This document shows, one piece after another, positions 42,729 through 55,322 of a stretch of DNA of 64,000 nucleotides (positions within the stretch are counted from its first letter, which is position 1; each line of letters starts with the position of its first letter). The position numbers and the translations under genes are program-made. The notes under the pieces are model-generated. The model did no database searches. It was not told the DNA's origin and worked only from the letters and a program-made list of their open reading frames with translations. Source of the stretch: Bugula neritina. Lineage: Eukaryota > Bryozoa > Gymnolaemata > Cheilostomatida > Bugulidae. The stretch is taken from contig OZ037767.1 of assembly GCA_964035545.1 (NCBI GenBank), positions 14,224,801 through 14,288,800 of the forward strand, given 5' to 3'.

Positions 42729-45700
42729 ATGGGTTATTTACCTGTGGTATTAATTCATGCAGGTATAACTATACTCACTATAGGTAGCACTATAAAGTTG
42801 CAGTTACTTTGAATTTTAGAATCAATCAATTTTTCTAAATTTTCAGTAGCTGAAAATTATAAATAAATTCTTAGATATTATTAAGTCATTCTTGATGTCA
42901 AAATTTACTAACTTGCAGTGAATCGATTTCGCAGTAGTCACGGCTCAAAATAAATTGGCCATGCATTAATGACCTGCGAACTTTATATAATGTCTTCTTT
43001 ATAAACTGTGTGTATGATTTATACTGTGTTCACAAGTGCGGTCTGCATTGTACAGAAGTTAAGTTTGTTAGAATTTTCATATCCATTAGATGTTTTTAGA
43101 AGTTTGAGGTGCCATTGTCTTGTCACCTATTATTTCTATTAGCGTTTAGGTTTTGATATTACAAAGTTCAATAAACATGCAAAATTAATTGGAGTTTAGC
43201 TTGCAGAGTGTTATGTAGCCTGCTACATCTTTCCACTTTTCACAATATTCACTGGTATCTATAGTGCTATTTGTTATATGCATTATGCTTAGTTAGTATT
43301 TTATGTTTAAACAAACCTTTTTCTGCCAGTTTTTTTAACATTGAAATTATGTATTTAGGTGCAGGATATCATTCATTAGCAAAAGAAAACTCCTACATTC
43401 AATTATGCAATCTTTCATCCAAGACGGTTAGTAATCATCAATAAACTGATAGCTTAATGGTAAATTGTCGTTGTTCAACGATTTTGAAATAATAAATGCT
43501 GAACTCTACTGCAGCTTTTTGCAATTATTTCATTTATTTTCTGTATTATTCTTTTGCGATAAATGTGTTACTTTAAATTCAGAGAGAATGTTGCTGAGCT
43601 TTCTATTGAGATTATTTATATTAAATTTTCTTGGTCATAGGCTATGGAATTGCTGAAAGACGGGTCATCAGCGACAGAAGCTGCAGTTGCAGCCATGAAA
43701 GTTCTAGAAGATTCATCTCTTACTAACGCTGGTTCGTTCGATGTTCAATCTCTTTGTATCTGTGTGCTTTGCTACTAATTAGGTGTGTGCTTATTTTTCC
43801 TTAAATGCATCTTTTATTAACTTTTACCCATAATTCCTATCATCTTTTCAACTTCCTGATTTGAATAATTGTTACTTGGCAGTCTTATGTTGAGAATAAG
43901 AACCATGATAACAATAACTAGCAACAACATTTACACTAATAATAGTCAAGTACTTCATGTTTTCTTTTGATGTGTGAAAGTTTTCTTTCTGAAATTTTTA
44001 TTTCCATAATTTTTTTCCAAGTTTTAAATGTTATAAATCTTGAAACTGCTGATTTCTGGAAGCATCTACCTGCATATTTGGATTTTATAGCTTTTTATAA
44101 ACATGTTATTCTCACACACACACACTGCTACAGACCCGCACACACAATACACTCATGCGCACACACACACACACACGCACAGTACACTTTCACACACACG
44201 CACGCACTTGCGCACACGAAAAACACAGCCGTAACCGCTGTTGTATAATAGTCTACTAGTCAAGCACAGACACTCACACACAGGCACACACACAAATGCC
44301 AACACGAACACACACTGGCGCACACAAATACACATATACTCTTGCAAACACCCTCACGCACCCAACACACGCACACAACACACACAGCCACTGTTGTATA
44401 ATAGTCTACTAGTCAAGCTCATTTGTACCTACTTGGTGTGATTTATGTTCAGGATACGGATCTAGTCTGAGTATAGACGGGGATGTTGAGTGTGATGCCT
44501 CCATGATGACTAGCGACGGATACTTTGCTGCCGTGGCAGCGATGAGATGTGTATACAACCCTATAGTTGTTGTTCACAGGATATTAGATCTGCAACATCA
44601 TCCACCTAAAGATGGAAGAATACCACCCAGGTTGCTACAGTTTTGTTTTACTTGTTTTAATTGGTTGGTCTCGCTCGTAATTTTAACTTATACTAATCGT
44701 GGGATTAATGCAGGTGTATGACAACTCTTACATTCAGTTTTTTAAAACAATAGTACAGGAACTATTATTTGTGACACTAATTACAAAATACATAAATATA
44801 TATAAAATGTAGAAGTGCTCTGTTTTTCTTTCAATTGTTTCATATAGGTCAAATTAGTAACTGTGGAAATGTTTTATGTAAGTCAAAGTAGTAACTGTAT
44901 ACCTCAAGTTGATTGTGCTGCAATCATTAACTCTGATAATAAATTTGTTCATCTTCAATGATGGTTTCTGGGTTGTCTGAACTAAAAGCTCGGAATTCTT
45001 TTCAGCGTAATTATTTAATATAATTCTTCTAGTTTTCAGTTCAGTGAGATTTTAGTCTAAATTTTATCTTTCAATCACAAAATTACAGTTTCCTGGCGGG
45101 AGAAGGCGCCACAAGGTTTGCTGAAGAGCAGGGAATACCTCTGGTTGAGTCTACCACAATGGTGTCAGGTATTCTTTATATGTAACTGTCTCTGTAGGAA
45201 CTATTTATTCTTATCACCTGCTCCCTATGAGTTGTGTTTAAACTGTGTTTCCTAATCTAAATAGCGAAGCCATTTAATTCAATTTAAACAGATCAAACAC
45301 GCAAGTGTTAAGTTCTATGGATTTTTCTCTAAAGCTAGTTTGTAGAATCATTTAGTCTCAATCACCTGCTAGGGGTTGTCACTGTGATGGCTCACTGTTA
45401 GTATGATGTCATGCAACACCTTTATATGTACATGTCAACTCCTTGCTAAAACTCCACTTCATTGGCTAGCTCCGCCTCCTTATCATGCCTTCATACACCC
45501 TACTTATGATTAGATGTGAACATATTGGCTAATTGTACAATAATATCAAAAATTATATTCTATTAGATTAGGATTATGGTATTATTTATTATAATATTAC
45601 ATTAAATTAGTTTATACAAACACCTGTAGAAATCACATCATATCTTTGTAGTTGTAACTTTTCGTATTTAGAAAATGCCACAAAGAATTTCAACAAGTAC

Positions 45701-48396
45701 TCGAGGATAGTTCAGCAAAACAGAGGGACAAAACGCAAGATGGAAGCTGACACATCAGATGTTTCTTCTGTCAAACAGTCTGCTGACAATCAGCTGGTTA
45801 GTTGGTGGATGTTGTATTAAACTGTGGCTTAAACTGACATTTTTAGTTGCGTTTAAATCTCAAACTTATTTCTGACAGTAAATTTTTGATAGAAGTATGT
45901 TTGAACTAAACTTCAGAGACTAAAACTTCTTTTATTGAAATAGCAATTGGCAAAGTCTACTACTAGCAACTACTAAATAGCAATTGGTAACTACTAACTA
46001 GCAATTGGCAACTACTAATTAGCAACTGGCAAGTAGCAACTGAATCTAACTATTTTATTATACTTCCTACTAACAGCAACTTGTGTAGTCATTGTCATGT
46101 GAACTCCATCATTATTCTTTCACTGAGTAACACCTTTTATTGATCTCTCAGTTCTTCTGCTGTATTTTCAAATTCTAGACTGAATATTACAGGAAGAGAG
46201 CTCAGTTATGGACACTGTTGGTATCATCTGTATGGACAGAGAGGGAAACTTAGCCTGTGCTCAGTCCAGTGGAGGAATAGCTTTAAAACATAGTGGGAGG
46301 GTGGGCCAAGTAAGGTCTCGACTTTTCTATTACAGTTATATCTAGAGATATTTATGGTTCTTTAGGCTTTATGTTTCAAATCTTGGTAAATTAAACAATA
46401 TTTATTTTGTGTGTTTTGTCACTTTTACAATGAGAAATGTCTTCAGACTATTGTGTTGAATAATTGTTTTGATATTTTTCTGTTGTAATCTCTCAAATTC
46501 ATACCATCTCCTGTTCTCTAAACTATAAACTATTTTGGGATGCAGCAGCTTGCTTTATAAATTTGTCTAGTTGAAGTCGTCTTCTCCAACACTCTATACC
46601 ACTGCGTATCACTTTATACCACTCTAAATCACTATGTACTACTCTGTACTACTCTATATCACTGTGTACTACTCTATACCACTGTTTAGTACTCTATATT
46701 ATTCTACTTCTATCTAATCCAAAAAGTGCTGCCTTACCTCTACCTAAGAACTTTTCTACTCTGTATTCTTATAACTTGTAGGCAGCACTAGTTGGCTCTG
46801 GTTGCTGGGTGGAAAAGAATATCGCCGTGGCAACAACAGGTGAGCTTCCTGTGTGTCATAATATCAGTAGCAGGTGAGAGTGGACAGTGTCACAGCCTTG
46901 TTGTCATGTACAGAATATCACATGTGTATTGGTTTGTGAGACTTTGTAGCTTCTAGATAGTGTGTGATACTATCAATACATTGGTTATCATAACTAACTG
47001 AAATCTAATAACTATTATCTTGAGAACATTACAGTTAAATATAAGCCCTACCCCAGGAAGGTCACATCTAGATATAAGCACTGCTAGAGATATGCAGTGT
47101 TGTGATTACCCAGTAGCCCTGTGGTATAATTGGTTAGTGCTGGTAAGCCAGAGGTCTGTGGTTCGAGCCCCAGTATAGGCAATTATTTTACAGGATAGTT
47201 ACACTGTTACATATAAGCACCCTTGCCAACATGACTGGAGATCATTTTAAATCAGGAAGTTTCGAGAGACTTTTTTAACTTTGTAGTGAAAAAAATTTAA
47301 TGGGCAGTTTTCAATGGTAATAATTCTGTATTACGTATTCACAGTTTCCCTCCCAAATATTCAGCTTATTACTTTTTGTTGTAAAGTTGTCTAAAGTTTA
47401 GATTCTCTACCAGGTTGTGGTGAGCAGTTGATGAGAACTCTGCTGGCCAAGACTGTCTCTGATGACTTGCAGGCAGCGTCTGGCAGCTGCCAACCTGTAG
47501 ACGTGTTCAACCAGACAATGAAGTCTTCTTTCATTGGTTAGTGTGGCACTATTTGATTGGTTGATGCAGTAAGTTTTCAGTGTCACATCATTTGCCTGGC
47601 TAATAAAGTAAGTTTTTAGTGTTATGTGAGCTGATTGGCTGATGCAGTAAGTTTACAAAGTGTCATGCTATTTCATTGGCTGATAAAAAAAGTTTTAGAG
47701 TGTCGCACTATTTGATTGGTTGATGCAGTAGCTCCAGTTTTTCTCAACGCAGAACTATAAATTAGTCAAAACATTCTTGTTATGTTTATAGAGTAGCGAT
47801 TTTTTACAATGAGTTGATTTGTTGATCAATTATTTGATTTATTTATTGATAAATTGATTGATAAATAATTTCATTTTTAGCAATGCTAGAACTTTCTCAG
47901 CGATTTGTTATATGGGTCTTTAGAGTGAAGTTATAAAACACAAATATACTTTATACTGATTTACTATTAGTTGTGTGTAGTTTGGTATAATATTTTCACT
48001 GTTAATCTTCCTTTAGACAACCCTGTTCTGGTAAAAGATAAAGTGAAACTTGCTGGTGCTATTGTATTGTATGTGAATCCTGAATCTTCATCAGGTTTGT
48101 TACATACAATAATATCATATAATACTAGTATGCAGTGTAACATCATATAAGTTTATTGCAAATAGTGTTCTGTATTTCTGTTTAAAACTGTAAGTATAAC
48201 TTTTATTAGAAACTGGTTGTATTTTCTAGTTGAGTTAATGTGGAGCCATACTACTAAGAGTATGTGTGTGTCATATATGACAGCTGAGTGTGCCCACCCA
48301 CAGAGTTTAGTCACTAGACTGGCACCTGGCAAAGTGTCACAGGTGCCCTTCACCAGTGGTATCGGATTATGTTCTAATACACAAGCACCTGCTTAG
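42729..48396 (+). CDS. TASP1: Taspase-1, copy B, 372 aa
   Basis: Eleven exons of the same lengths and phases as copy A: 42729-42762, 43359-43426, 43641-43731, 44453-44630, 45089-45168, 45672-45796, 46193-46309, 46782-46839, 47414-47536, 48017-48094 and 48230-48396 (TAG). The frame is open throughout and the self-cleavage site MDTVG is kept at Asp199/Thr200. Differences from copy A are few, for example CAQSSGG for CALSSGG just after the nucleophile, VKDKVKL for VKDNVKL, and [10 protein letters not shown] for RLPPGKVSRV near the C-terminus. All splice sites hold a GT and an AG. Both copies may be functional; the Leu-to-Gln change is close to the active centre. It converges with deaminase gene B, 878 bp between stop codons. 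Confidence 0.93.
44114..44400. repeat. CA-rich region with a duplicated tgttgtataatagtctact segment
   Basis: Short (ca) runs in intron 3 of taspase-1 B. The segment gctgttgtataatagtctac followed by tagtcaagc occurs twice (about 44237-44265 and 44391-44417), but once in copy A, showing a small local duplication. Confidence 0.75.
46590..46700. repeat. Short tandem repeat (actctataccactgtgtact)
   Basis: About seven imperfect units of 14-15 bp in intron 7 of taspase-1 B. Copy A has only one or two units at 24370-24400. Confidence 0.75.
47112..47185 (+). mobile_element. tRNA-like SINE head in taspase-1 B intron 8
   Basis: Counterpart of 24812-24890, with gccctgtggtataattggtt and gtctgtggttcgagcccca. 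It looks better preserved than copy A. Confidence 0.6.
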
Positions 48397-49274
48397 ATGA
48401 GTCGTCACATTATCAACAGTTCTTGTATAGTTGTCACTTTTGAATGTTGACATGTGATAGCCTTTGGGAGTTATTGTCTCTCCAAACAATTTTCTTATAC
48501 ATTTTGTAGAAAATTGTGTATATTAATGTTGTAATTATTGTTAATATGCTGCGAAAAATTGGTTAGAAATTTAAAACGCGAGTTTACTTTGTAAATAATT
48601 ATTTTAGTGTCAGATTGTTTGTACATGTGTTCAGTTATTTGAATACAGAAGTACATAGTTTAGCTCTAATGAATACTATCAAAGTATGAGATCATCTATA
48701 AAAATCATGACACAACTTCATTTCTCTTTATTTTATTGTATCTGCATTATATAAAGACTTGCATGTAACTGTATCTAGTTTCATTTTACAGTTTTGCAAC
48801 AATATAATATAAAGTGCTACCATGTGTTGATAAGTTACAGATAAATGCTTATTCAAACACACATATTACAATAAATTACAATTCTACCATTTGACCTTCA
48901 CCTTGTCATAGTGTATCAGAAGCTTAGAAATTGAAGGTGCACACAACACAAATTTGCAATAAAATTTAAGCTAGCAGTTATCAGAAATAATTTTTATATT
49001 ATCTAATGATTTAGTCGCAAATGCAATAGCTGATCATACTTGAAAATAAAAAAAATGATTTCAATACAAAAAATATATAACAGTGGTTTAAAAAATGGTA
49101 AATTCGTAGAAGGTTATAAAATAGTACACAAAACTATTGATGTTAAACTCAATTTGGAGTTGTTCTAGATTAACTCAGATTATTTTCAGCTTTTGCCTTG
49201 ACTCTTGATCTCTTTCTGTAATAGCCTGTGCTCTCAGTCATCTAGCAGTTTGAAACTCTAGCGCTTTACAAGGT

Positions 49275-49633
49275 TTATGTAGTCGTTCTTTCTAAGCGCT
49301 TTTGCAGGGCAGACGTCATCAAATCTAATATTTTTTTATTTTCATCGCTAAGTGGGGGGACTATAAAAATCAACTTATAGTTTTTTCTTTTTGCAAACTT
49401 CTTTAGCTTCTCAGTAGAACTGTTTTCATGGGTAAGATACACATCCAACTGTACTGGTTCTCCTGTTTCATTTCCTCCCTGATTTTCAAACGCCGTCATA
49501 AATTTCTGCTCTACATCTGACTCTATATCACTTGTGAACAACTCATCTTGACTCTCGTTATCGTGGTGGTGTACAAATAAATATGTTCGAGCTGACTTAA
49601 ACCTGGTATCTGTAAAGACTTTCCTTGCAATCT
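49275..49633 (-). other. Deaminase domain B4, inactive and frameshifted
   Basis: SDVEQKF and YLTHENSSTEKL show loss of all zinc ligands. After DLMTS the frame changes: the family block is recovered in another frame as CPAKALRKNDYINLVKR before a TAG. The terminal domain is decaying. Confidence 0.8.
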
Positions 49634-52010
49634 CTGCAAGAAGTATCAATAGTAATTTGTAAAACAAAATTATAAATATACCATTTATTATGCTCAGCTT
49701 AAAAGATTTGAGATTAGTTGCTTCAATAGTTGCATTGAAGAATATTGTTGTGTATCTATGCTTCACTTGCAATCACTGGGTCTATTTATGCAAAGCTACT
49801 TCACCAGATTTATAATTATTAGGAGTTTATTCAATGTAATTTAGACACAAATAAAATGTACAACTAATATAAAAAATTACATAATAGAGAGATACAGTAC
49901 ACAAGACTTTACATTAGCATTATCGAGTCCTATCTGCCGGCTAGTCAATTAGACAAGCTTCCACTACAAGTATGCAGCTCCGCCTTCTACTAATTACTAT
50001 TAATCCCCCATTGGCTATTAAGGTGGCGCCATCGCACTAAGAGAATTGCATGATGCAAAATGCATCATGTCTTGAGTCATGTGTAAGGAGTTATCCTTTC
50101 GACATATCAATCTAAAAATCCCTACAATATTTTTATGTAGTCGTACTCACCATACTGTAGTTTTATCAGCTTTTTTTCAGTTTCCTCATCTCTCTTTTTC
50201 ATATCTGGTGTGTGCTCCCAGTTTTCTTCCAGAGTAACATCCAAGTACCTTGCAAGGTCTTTGTAGTCCTTCTCTGTGAATGCCTTCACAGAGCATTGTG
50301 AAAATGCCATCAAATCATATGATTTTCTTTCATCTTTATCGGGAAGTGTGGCGACTTTAATATGCAAGTTAGAGTTTTCTTCATTTGCAAAAGTTTTCAG
50401 ATCCTTTATTCCATGGGTAAGATACACATCTAAATTCACTAATTCATTTTCATCCTTTTTATAACTTGAGGCAAAGTTCTTCTCTGCAGAAAACACCCGA
50501 TAACTTTGAAACACCTCATTTTTCCTATTAACCCGGTTATGTACAAATAAATATGTTTGAGCAAATCGAGTTTTGGTGTCTGTAAAAACTTTCCAAACAC
50601 CCTCTACAAAAAATATCAAGAGTAATTTGTAAAGCAACATTATGAATATAGAATTTACTATGCCAGGTTAGCAAATTTGAGATTAGTTGCTTTAATATTT
50701 GCATTGAATAGTATTTGTATAGTCATACTCACGATATTGTACCTTTTTCAGCTTCTGTTTCGTTCCCTCGTCTCTCTTTTTCATATCTGATGTGTGCTTC
50801 CACTCTTCATCCAACTCAACATTCAAGTACTCTGCAAGGTCTCTGTAGTCCTTCTCTGTAAATGCCTCCACCGAGCAGTATAAAGATGCCATTAATTGCT
50901 GTAATTGTTCTTCATTTGGGTGGTTAAGCCCAACTGCTTTAATATCTAATTGAAAGTTGAAGTCTTCTGCAAAGGTTCTCAGCTGCCTAGCACAATTCAT
51001 TCTTTGAGCATCACATGGGGCAAAGGTAAGATACATGTCTAAACCTATACACGAGGATCTTGTTTGATATTTTTCCTGGTTTTTAAGAACTTCCATTAAG
51101 TTCTGTTCTGCAGTTAAAACCCCATTTTCAAAGATCATATTTTGGTTCTTCTCACCGGATTGGTGTACAACTAAAAATGTCTGAGGTGACTGAATGCTGG
51201 TGTCTGTAAAGGCATTCCAAACTCGTTCTGTAGGAAACAACAATGCAAGATAAAATAAAGAGTATAATATATACTATGGCAGGTAAACACACTTGAGATT
51301 ATTCACTTTAGTATCCACACTGAAAAATATTTGTATGTAGTCATACTCACCATTCTGTATTTTTCTCAGCTTGCCCCGTGTCTCATGATCTCTATCTATC
51401 ATATCTGGTGTCCGATCCCAGCCTCTTGGCAGTGGAAACCTCAAGTACTTTGCCAGGTCTATGTAGTCCTTTTTCCTGAAAGCTTTTACAGTGCAGTGTG
51501 GAGATGCCATCAATTTTCCTAATTCTTTTTTATTTTTCCAGTAAGGTCCAGCTGCTTTAATATTCAACTCGAAGTTATTATTTTCTGCAAATTCCCTTAG
51601 TTTTGTAGCACAATCTTTTCCTTTTTGTCCCCCAGTACCACATGGCGCAAAGGTAATATACATGTCCAGCTTTACCCGCTCACCTTCTGCTACATATCCT
51701 TTCTCCAAGAACTTTTCCTCTGCATGTACCCCATCAAAACTTTGAAACAACCTATTTTCATTCTTGCCATCAGGGTGGTGTACAAGTAAGTATGTTGTAT
51801 TTGTCTTATATGGTCCACTGTTGACGTTTTCATAGACAAACCAAACACTATCTATTGGAAATATTTAGAATATAATTTAAAGTGAACCTATTAATATGAC
51901 AGATCAAGAAATTTAAGTTAGTTTAATATCTGCATTAAATATTATGTTATGTAGCTATACTCACTAAATTCTTTTTGAGTCCACCAATCGTTTAGATCAA
52001 TTTCCGTCAT
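49275..52010 (-). CDS. Four-domain AID/APOBEC-like cytidine deaminase, copy B (617 aa)
   Basis: Five minus-strand exons join in frame (1854 nt): 51965-52010 (start, MTEIDLNDWWTQKEF), 51351-51851 (domain 1), 50733-51227 (domain 2), 50151-50603 (domain 3) and 49275-49633 (domain 4). All junctions are phase 1, as in copy A. Zinc sites: domain 1 intact (HAE at 58-60; APCGTGGQKGKDC, an unusually long C-x9-C); domain 2 has T-A-E for H-A-E but keeps APCDAQRMNC; domain 3 has S-A-E and THGIKDL with no cysteine pair; domain 4 has D-V-E and THENSS and is frameshifted near its end. Only domain 1 looks catalytic. There is no signal peptide. A protein with one active and several inactive deaminase domains recalls the double-domain APOBEC3 layout, by analogy only. 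The last intron (49634-50150) is longer than the others through a unique insert of about 350 bp. Confidence 0.83.
50151..50603 (-). other. Deaminase domain B3, inactive
   Basis: FSAEKNF replaces HAE, and YLTHGIKDLKTFA lacks both zinc cysteines; the domain is shorter (151 codons). CSVKAFTEKDYKDLARYL and WEHTPDMKKRDEET remain well conserved, which suggests selection on the fold in spite of the lost site. Confidence 0.83.
50733..51227 (-). other. Deaminase domain B2, zinc histidine replaced
   Basis: The helix reads LTAEQNL, so the zinc-ligand His is Thr, while Glu and APCDAQRMNC remain. CSVEAFTEKDYRDLAEYL follows. Probably inactive, with recent loss. Confidence 0.83.
51351..51851 (-). other. 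Deaminase domain B1, zinc site intact, long C-x9-C
   Basis: VHAEEKF and FAPCGTGGQKGKDC are present; compared with A1 three residues are added between the cysteines. The C-terminal CTVKAFRKKDYIDLAKYL and RDHETRGKLRKIQ blocks are conserved. Predicted active. Confidence 0.83.
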
Positions 52011-52069
52011 ATTCTTATAATCTGTTGAAGTTTGTTACAACCAACTATTCTTGTGTCAAGTTATTATCT

Positions 52070-53740
52070 GACACAACATATTTATACATATTTGGTTGGT
52101 TAGAATCACTTGTCATGTTTTTCAGGTTTCTTAACCAATCAGCTTATTTATGAAGGTTTACAGCCATTGTAATGATATTATTCACTATTGGTTAAGTAAA
52201 TTAAAACTATTATAAGTTAATAAGGTATAGGATAATTGTTATAATCCTAATATTTATCTTGTGAAATTGTCTGTGTACTCTCATCTGATTGGTCACATTG
52301 TTGAGTGTATATAGCCTGAGTGCCTCAACTTTACTGAATGACAATTGATAGAGTACAAGGCAAACTATATGAGTCATGCCTACCTAAAAACTTAGTATAT
52401 TTTACACATTTTTTCTATTATCTCATATACAATACATAATCAACTACAGTATAATGCAATCATATATGCAACCACATATTCCATTATATTTCATTTATCA
52501 ATATAATCTGTATTATACATTAAACCTGAGAATAGTCAGCATTTTACACATATTACATGCAGTAACACTTGTATAATATACTTATAGGTATAGTGGTAGG
52601 AATATATTAAAGCAAGTTATAAGTCCATGAAATATTTCATAACCTAAACACTGACTATATATGAGCATTGTGTGAAATATTATTCATTATATTATGTCAT
52701 CAAGTGTTGCTATGTATAATTTTATCACAGTGTAATAAAACAGAGGTGGACTATACAACATCTTTGACTAACAAACTGTATTTAGTGCCTACTTTTCTAT
52801 AATTAAATACAGACAATGATATGCTAAAGTAGTCAACATCTGATATTATGTCTAAGATTTTGCTGTTAAAATGGAAATATTTGTAGGTAACCCAAAAGGT
52901 TTTTCCCTTGTAAACAATAGTGTATAAGAAGTAGCAGCTTGCAACTAAGCTTATAGATTGAGTAACTTGTCATTATAGTTGATTTCAGTAGGAAGTTTGA
53001 CAGTAAATATAATACAGAATTACTAAAACACAGTACCAGTTTCCTTTTGCCAATCAGAGAAGTGAACAGCTGTAAAATAAGAATATGATATAACACATTT
53101 GGTATAACTCTACAACTAACATATAGTTACAGGTAAAGTAGATAAAGTAAAGTATAAGCTGCAGTAAAGTAAACCAGGTTCAAAATCCTAGAACTTTAAT
53201 TACTTATTAGATCAGCTTTACATGAACTTCCATTAATTGCTTACTTCAGTTTGATATGCATATGGTGATTCGATCTAATAGGTGAAGTCAGTTTAATCAA
53301 TACAATATAATAAAGTAATCTATAGATATTTTATTTCTGTTGAGATCTTATAAATTTTTTATAATTCATAATTCATAATGTATATTTTGAGTAAAAATTA
53401 CAAAAATTAGTTTTTATTTCATTTGTTTTTGTCTTGTTTGATCAAAGTTATAGTTGACATTATCTTAATTTCATAATGGGAAAATGGCTGTTATGCAACT
53501 AATAGAACATGGTAAAATATTATATATAGAAATAAAAACATAAAATGTCTGCCCACAATCCTCCAAATTATGATAGGAAAATAAACTCTTCATTAGTCTC
53601 ACACTAGACATGAGTGATTAGTCACTAGACACAAGGAATTCTTACAGCTCTCAGTTCTGGAAACACAATATTACTGATTCTGTTGTATAATATTTAACTG
53701 CTCTATGAGTTAAAAGAAGTGAATGTGCAATAATAGTAAG
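52070..53740. other. Non-coding flank of deaminase gene B
   Basis: AT-rich DNA matching 28920-30475 and, from about 52450 on, 61530-62690. The promoter of the deaminase gene should lie in the first few hundred bases. No genes seen. Confidence 0.6.
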
Positions 53741-54290
53741 ATGCTTGTTGTATACATTTCGTGCCTGGCACAGTTTAGCTTTGTTTATTTAGCTTAGAAC
53801 TTTCATGCAATCAATTTCATCTTTTCATGGGTTATTGACTTCCATTAACTTTCAATACCTTTACATTCAAAAGGAGTGAATGTGAAATAATATTAGGATA
53901 GGTGTAGAGTTATACACATATTATGCTTTGCATTTTAATTTTTAGCGTTGTTTATTTAGCTTAGAATTTTCATGCAGTCAAACTACTCTTTGACTGAAAT
54001 ATTGACTTCAATGTTACTCCAATATAGAGATTAGCACTAGAGTTACATGCAGCAGCCCTAAAGAGACTTTCCCTTCTATACTATAATTAAGTTTATCAGT
54101 ATAATATTCTGAAAACTCAAGCAATTCAAATACTGTACGTAATTCTACTTGACATATAATTAGGTGGTGTTGTGTTGGGTTCACTCAGTGGCCCTTGTAG
54201 TGAGTCTGCCCAAAAGTCCCGGGTTCAAATTCAAGTAGGGGCAAAAGTTTTTTTAAGCTAGTTAGGGTATTAGTGCATGTAGTATAGTAA
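52440..54290. repeat. Flank block shared with 61490-63240
   Basis: Direct repeat at an offset of about 8.94 kb, for example gcagtaaagtaaaccaggtt at 53161 and again at 62098, with the tRNA-like head near its right end in both. Confidence 0.9.
53740..54025. repeat. Two units of the 150-165-bp repeat
   Basis: Units with gctttgtttatttagcttag and gcgttgtttatttagcttag, as at 30475-31110. Confidence 0.75.
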
Positions 54291-54493
54291 AACTCTGAAG
54301 GAGTTGAGAGGCCAGGAGAACCTTTGGACTGAAGGTGTAGGGTAGTCATGGAAAGGTAGTGGAGAGGCTGGTGGAGTTTTTGAGAACTGGGTGGGTTGTT
54401 GTGTTAAGTTAACCCAGCATGGCCCTGTGGTGTAAAGGTAGCGCATCTGCTTGCTTAAACCGGAAGTCTGGGGTCTGAATTCAAATGGAGGCA
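54185..54493 (+). mobile_element. Two tRNA-like SINE heads
   Basis: At 54190-54243 (tcccgggttcaaattcaagt) and 54412-54493 (ggccctgtggtgtaaaggta, then tctggggtctgaattcaaat). The second copy has a degraded box B. They belong to the family of 63108-63194. Confidence 0.55.
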
Positions 54494-54929
54494 AAAGTTT
54501 TATCAGGAGGAGAGCCCAAATTAAAAACATCTTTTAATTAAGATGAAAACCGAGTAGTTGAAATTTTCCCATTATTCTGTAACAGATGTAAGTTGTTCAA
54601 ACTTTCTTTATTAGATCAGGCTTTCATATAATATGTAAATATGAATATTTCTGCAATACAATTTAAATTACTAGAACATTTATATTATAGTTGATATAGC
54701 TTCGCACTCACTTCGCTCACACTGCACATATTTTATAGAAGTAGTTACTATACCATGTATATGGGAAATGTCTGCCAGTCACAAATTCCTATGAGTTAAA
54801 ATAATATTTTGTTTGAGAGACAGCTACATCTTCCACTGAACCAGAAGGACATGAGTAACTTACTTTTGTATATTTTTAGTAGCAACAGTGTCATCTGTAT
54901 TTTATTATCTATCATCAGCTTATAATCTG

Positions 54930-55322
54930 GTGAATTGCTTATTTAGCTTAGAACTTTCATGCAATCAATTTAATCTTCTGATGATGTATTGATTTTTAAT
55001 TGTTACCCAATACATTTCTATTCAAAAGGAGTGAATGTGAAATAATATTAGGATAGGTGTGTAGACGAGTTGTATTTTAGCATTATTTATTTAGCTAAAA
55101 ACTTCAATGCAATCAAGCTACTCTTTGACAGGTGTATTGGTTTCAATTGATATCCCAGACATTTCAATTTAAGAAGAGTAAATGTGAAATATTAGTAAAA
55201 TACTTGCAAGCTTGCTTACATTACGTGCTTGACAGAGTTTAGCATTGTTTATTTGGCTCAGAACTTTCATGCTATCAAATTATAATATTTGCCTGGTTAT
55301 TGAGTTTAATATATCTCTAATA
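54930..55322. repeat. Three units of the 150-165-bp repeat
   Basis: Units with ttagcttagaactttcatgc, agcattatttatttagcta and agcattgtttatttggctc. The last is cut by the transposon at 55323 and resumes at 58505. Confidence 0.75.

Larger units (their letters stand above)
38590..54130. repeat. Segmental duplication, copy B
   Basis: Direct repeat of 15050-31205. Gene order and orientation are the same. The left breakpoint falls inside an exon of the exonuclease gene; the right side fades in the tandem-repeat flank near 54130. Confidence 0.95.
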
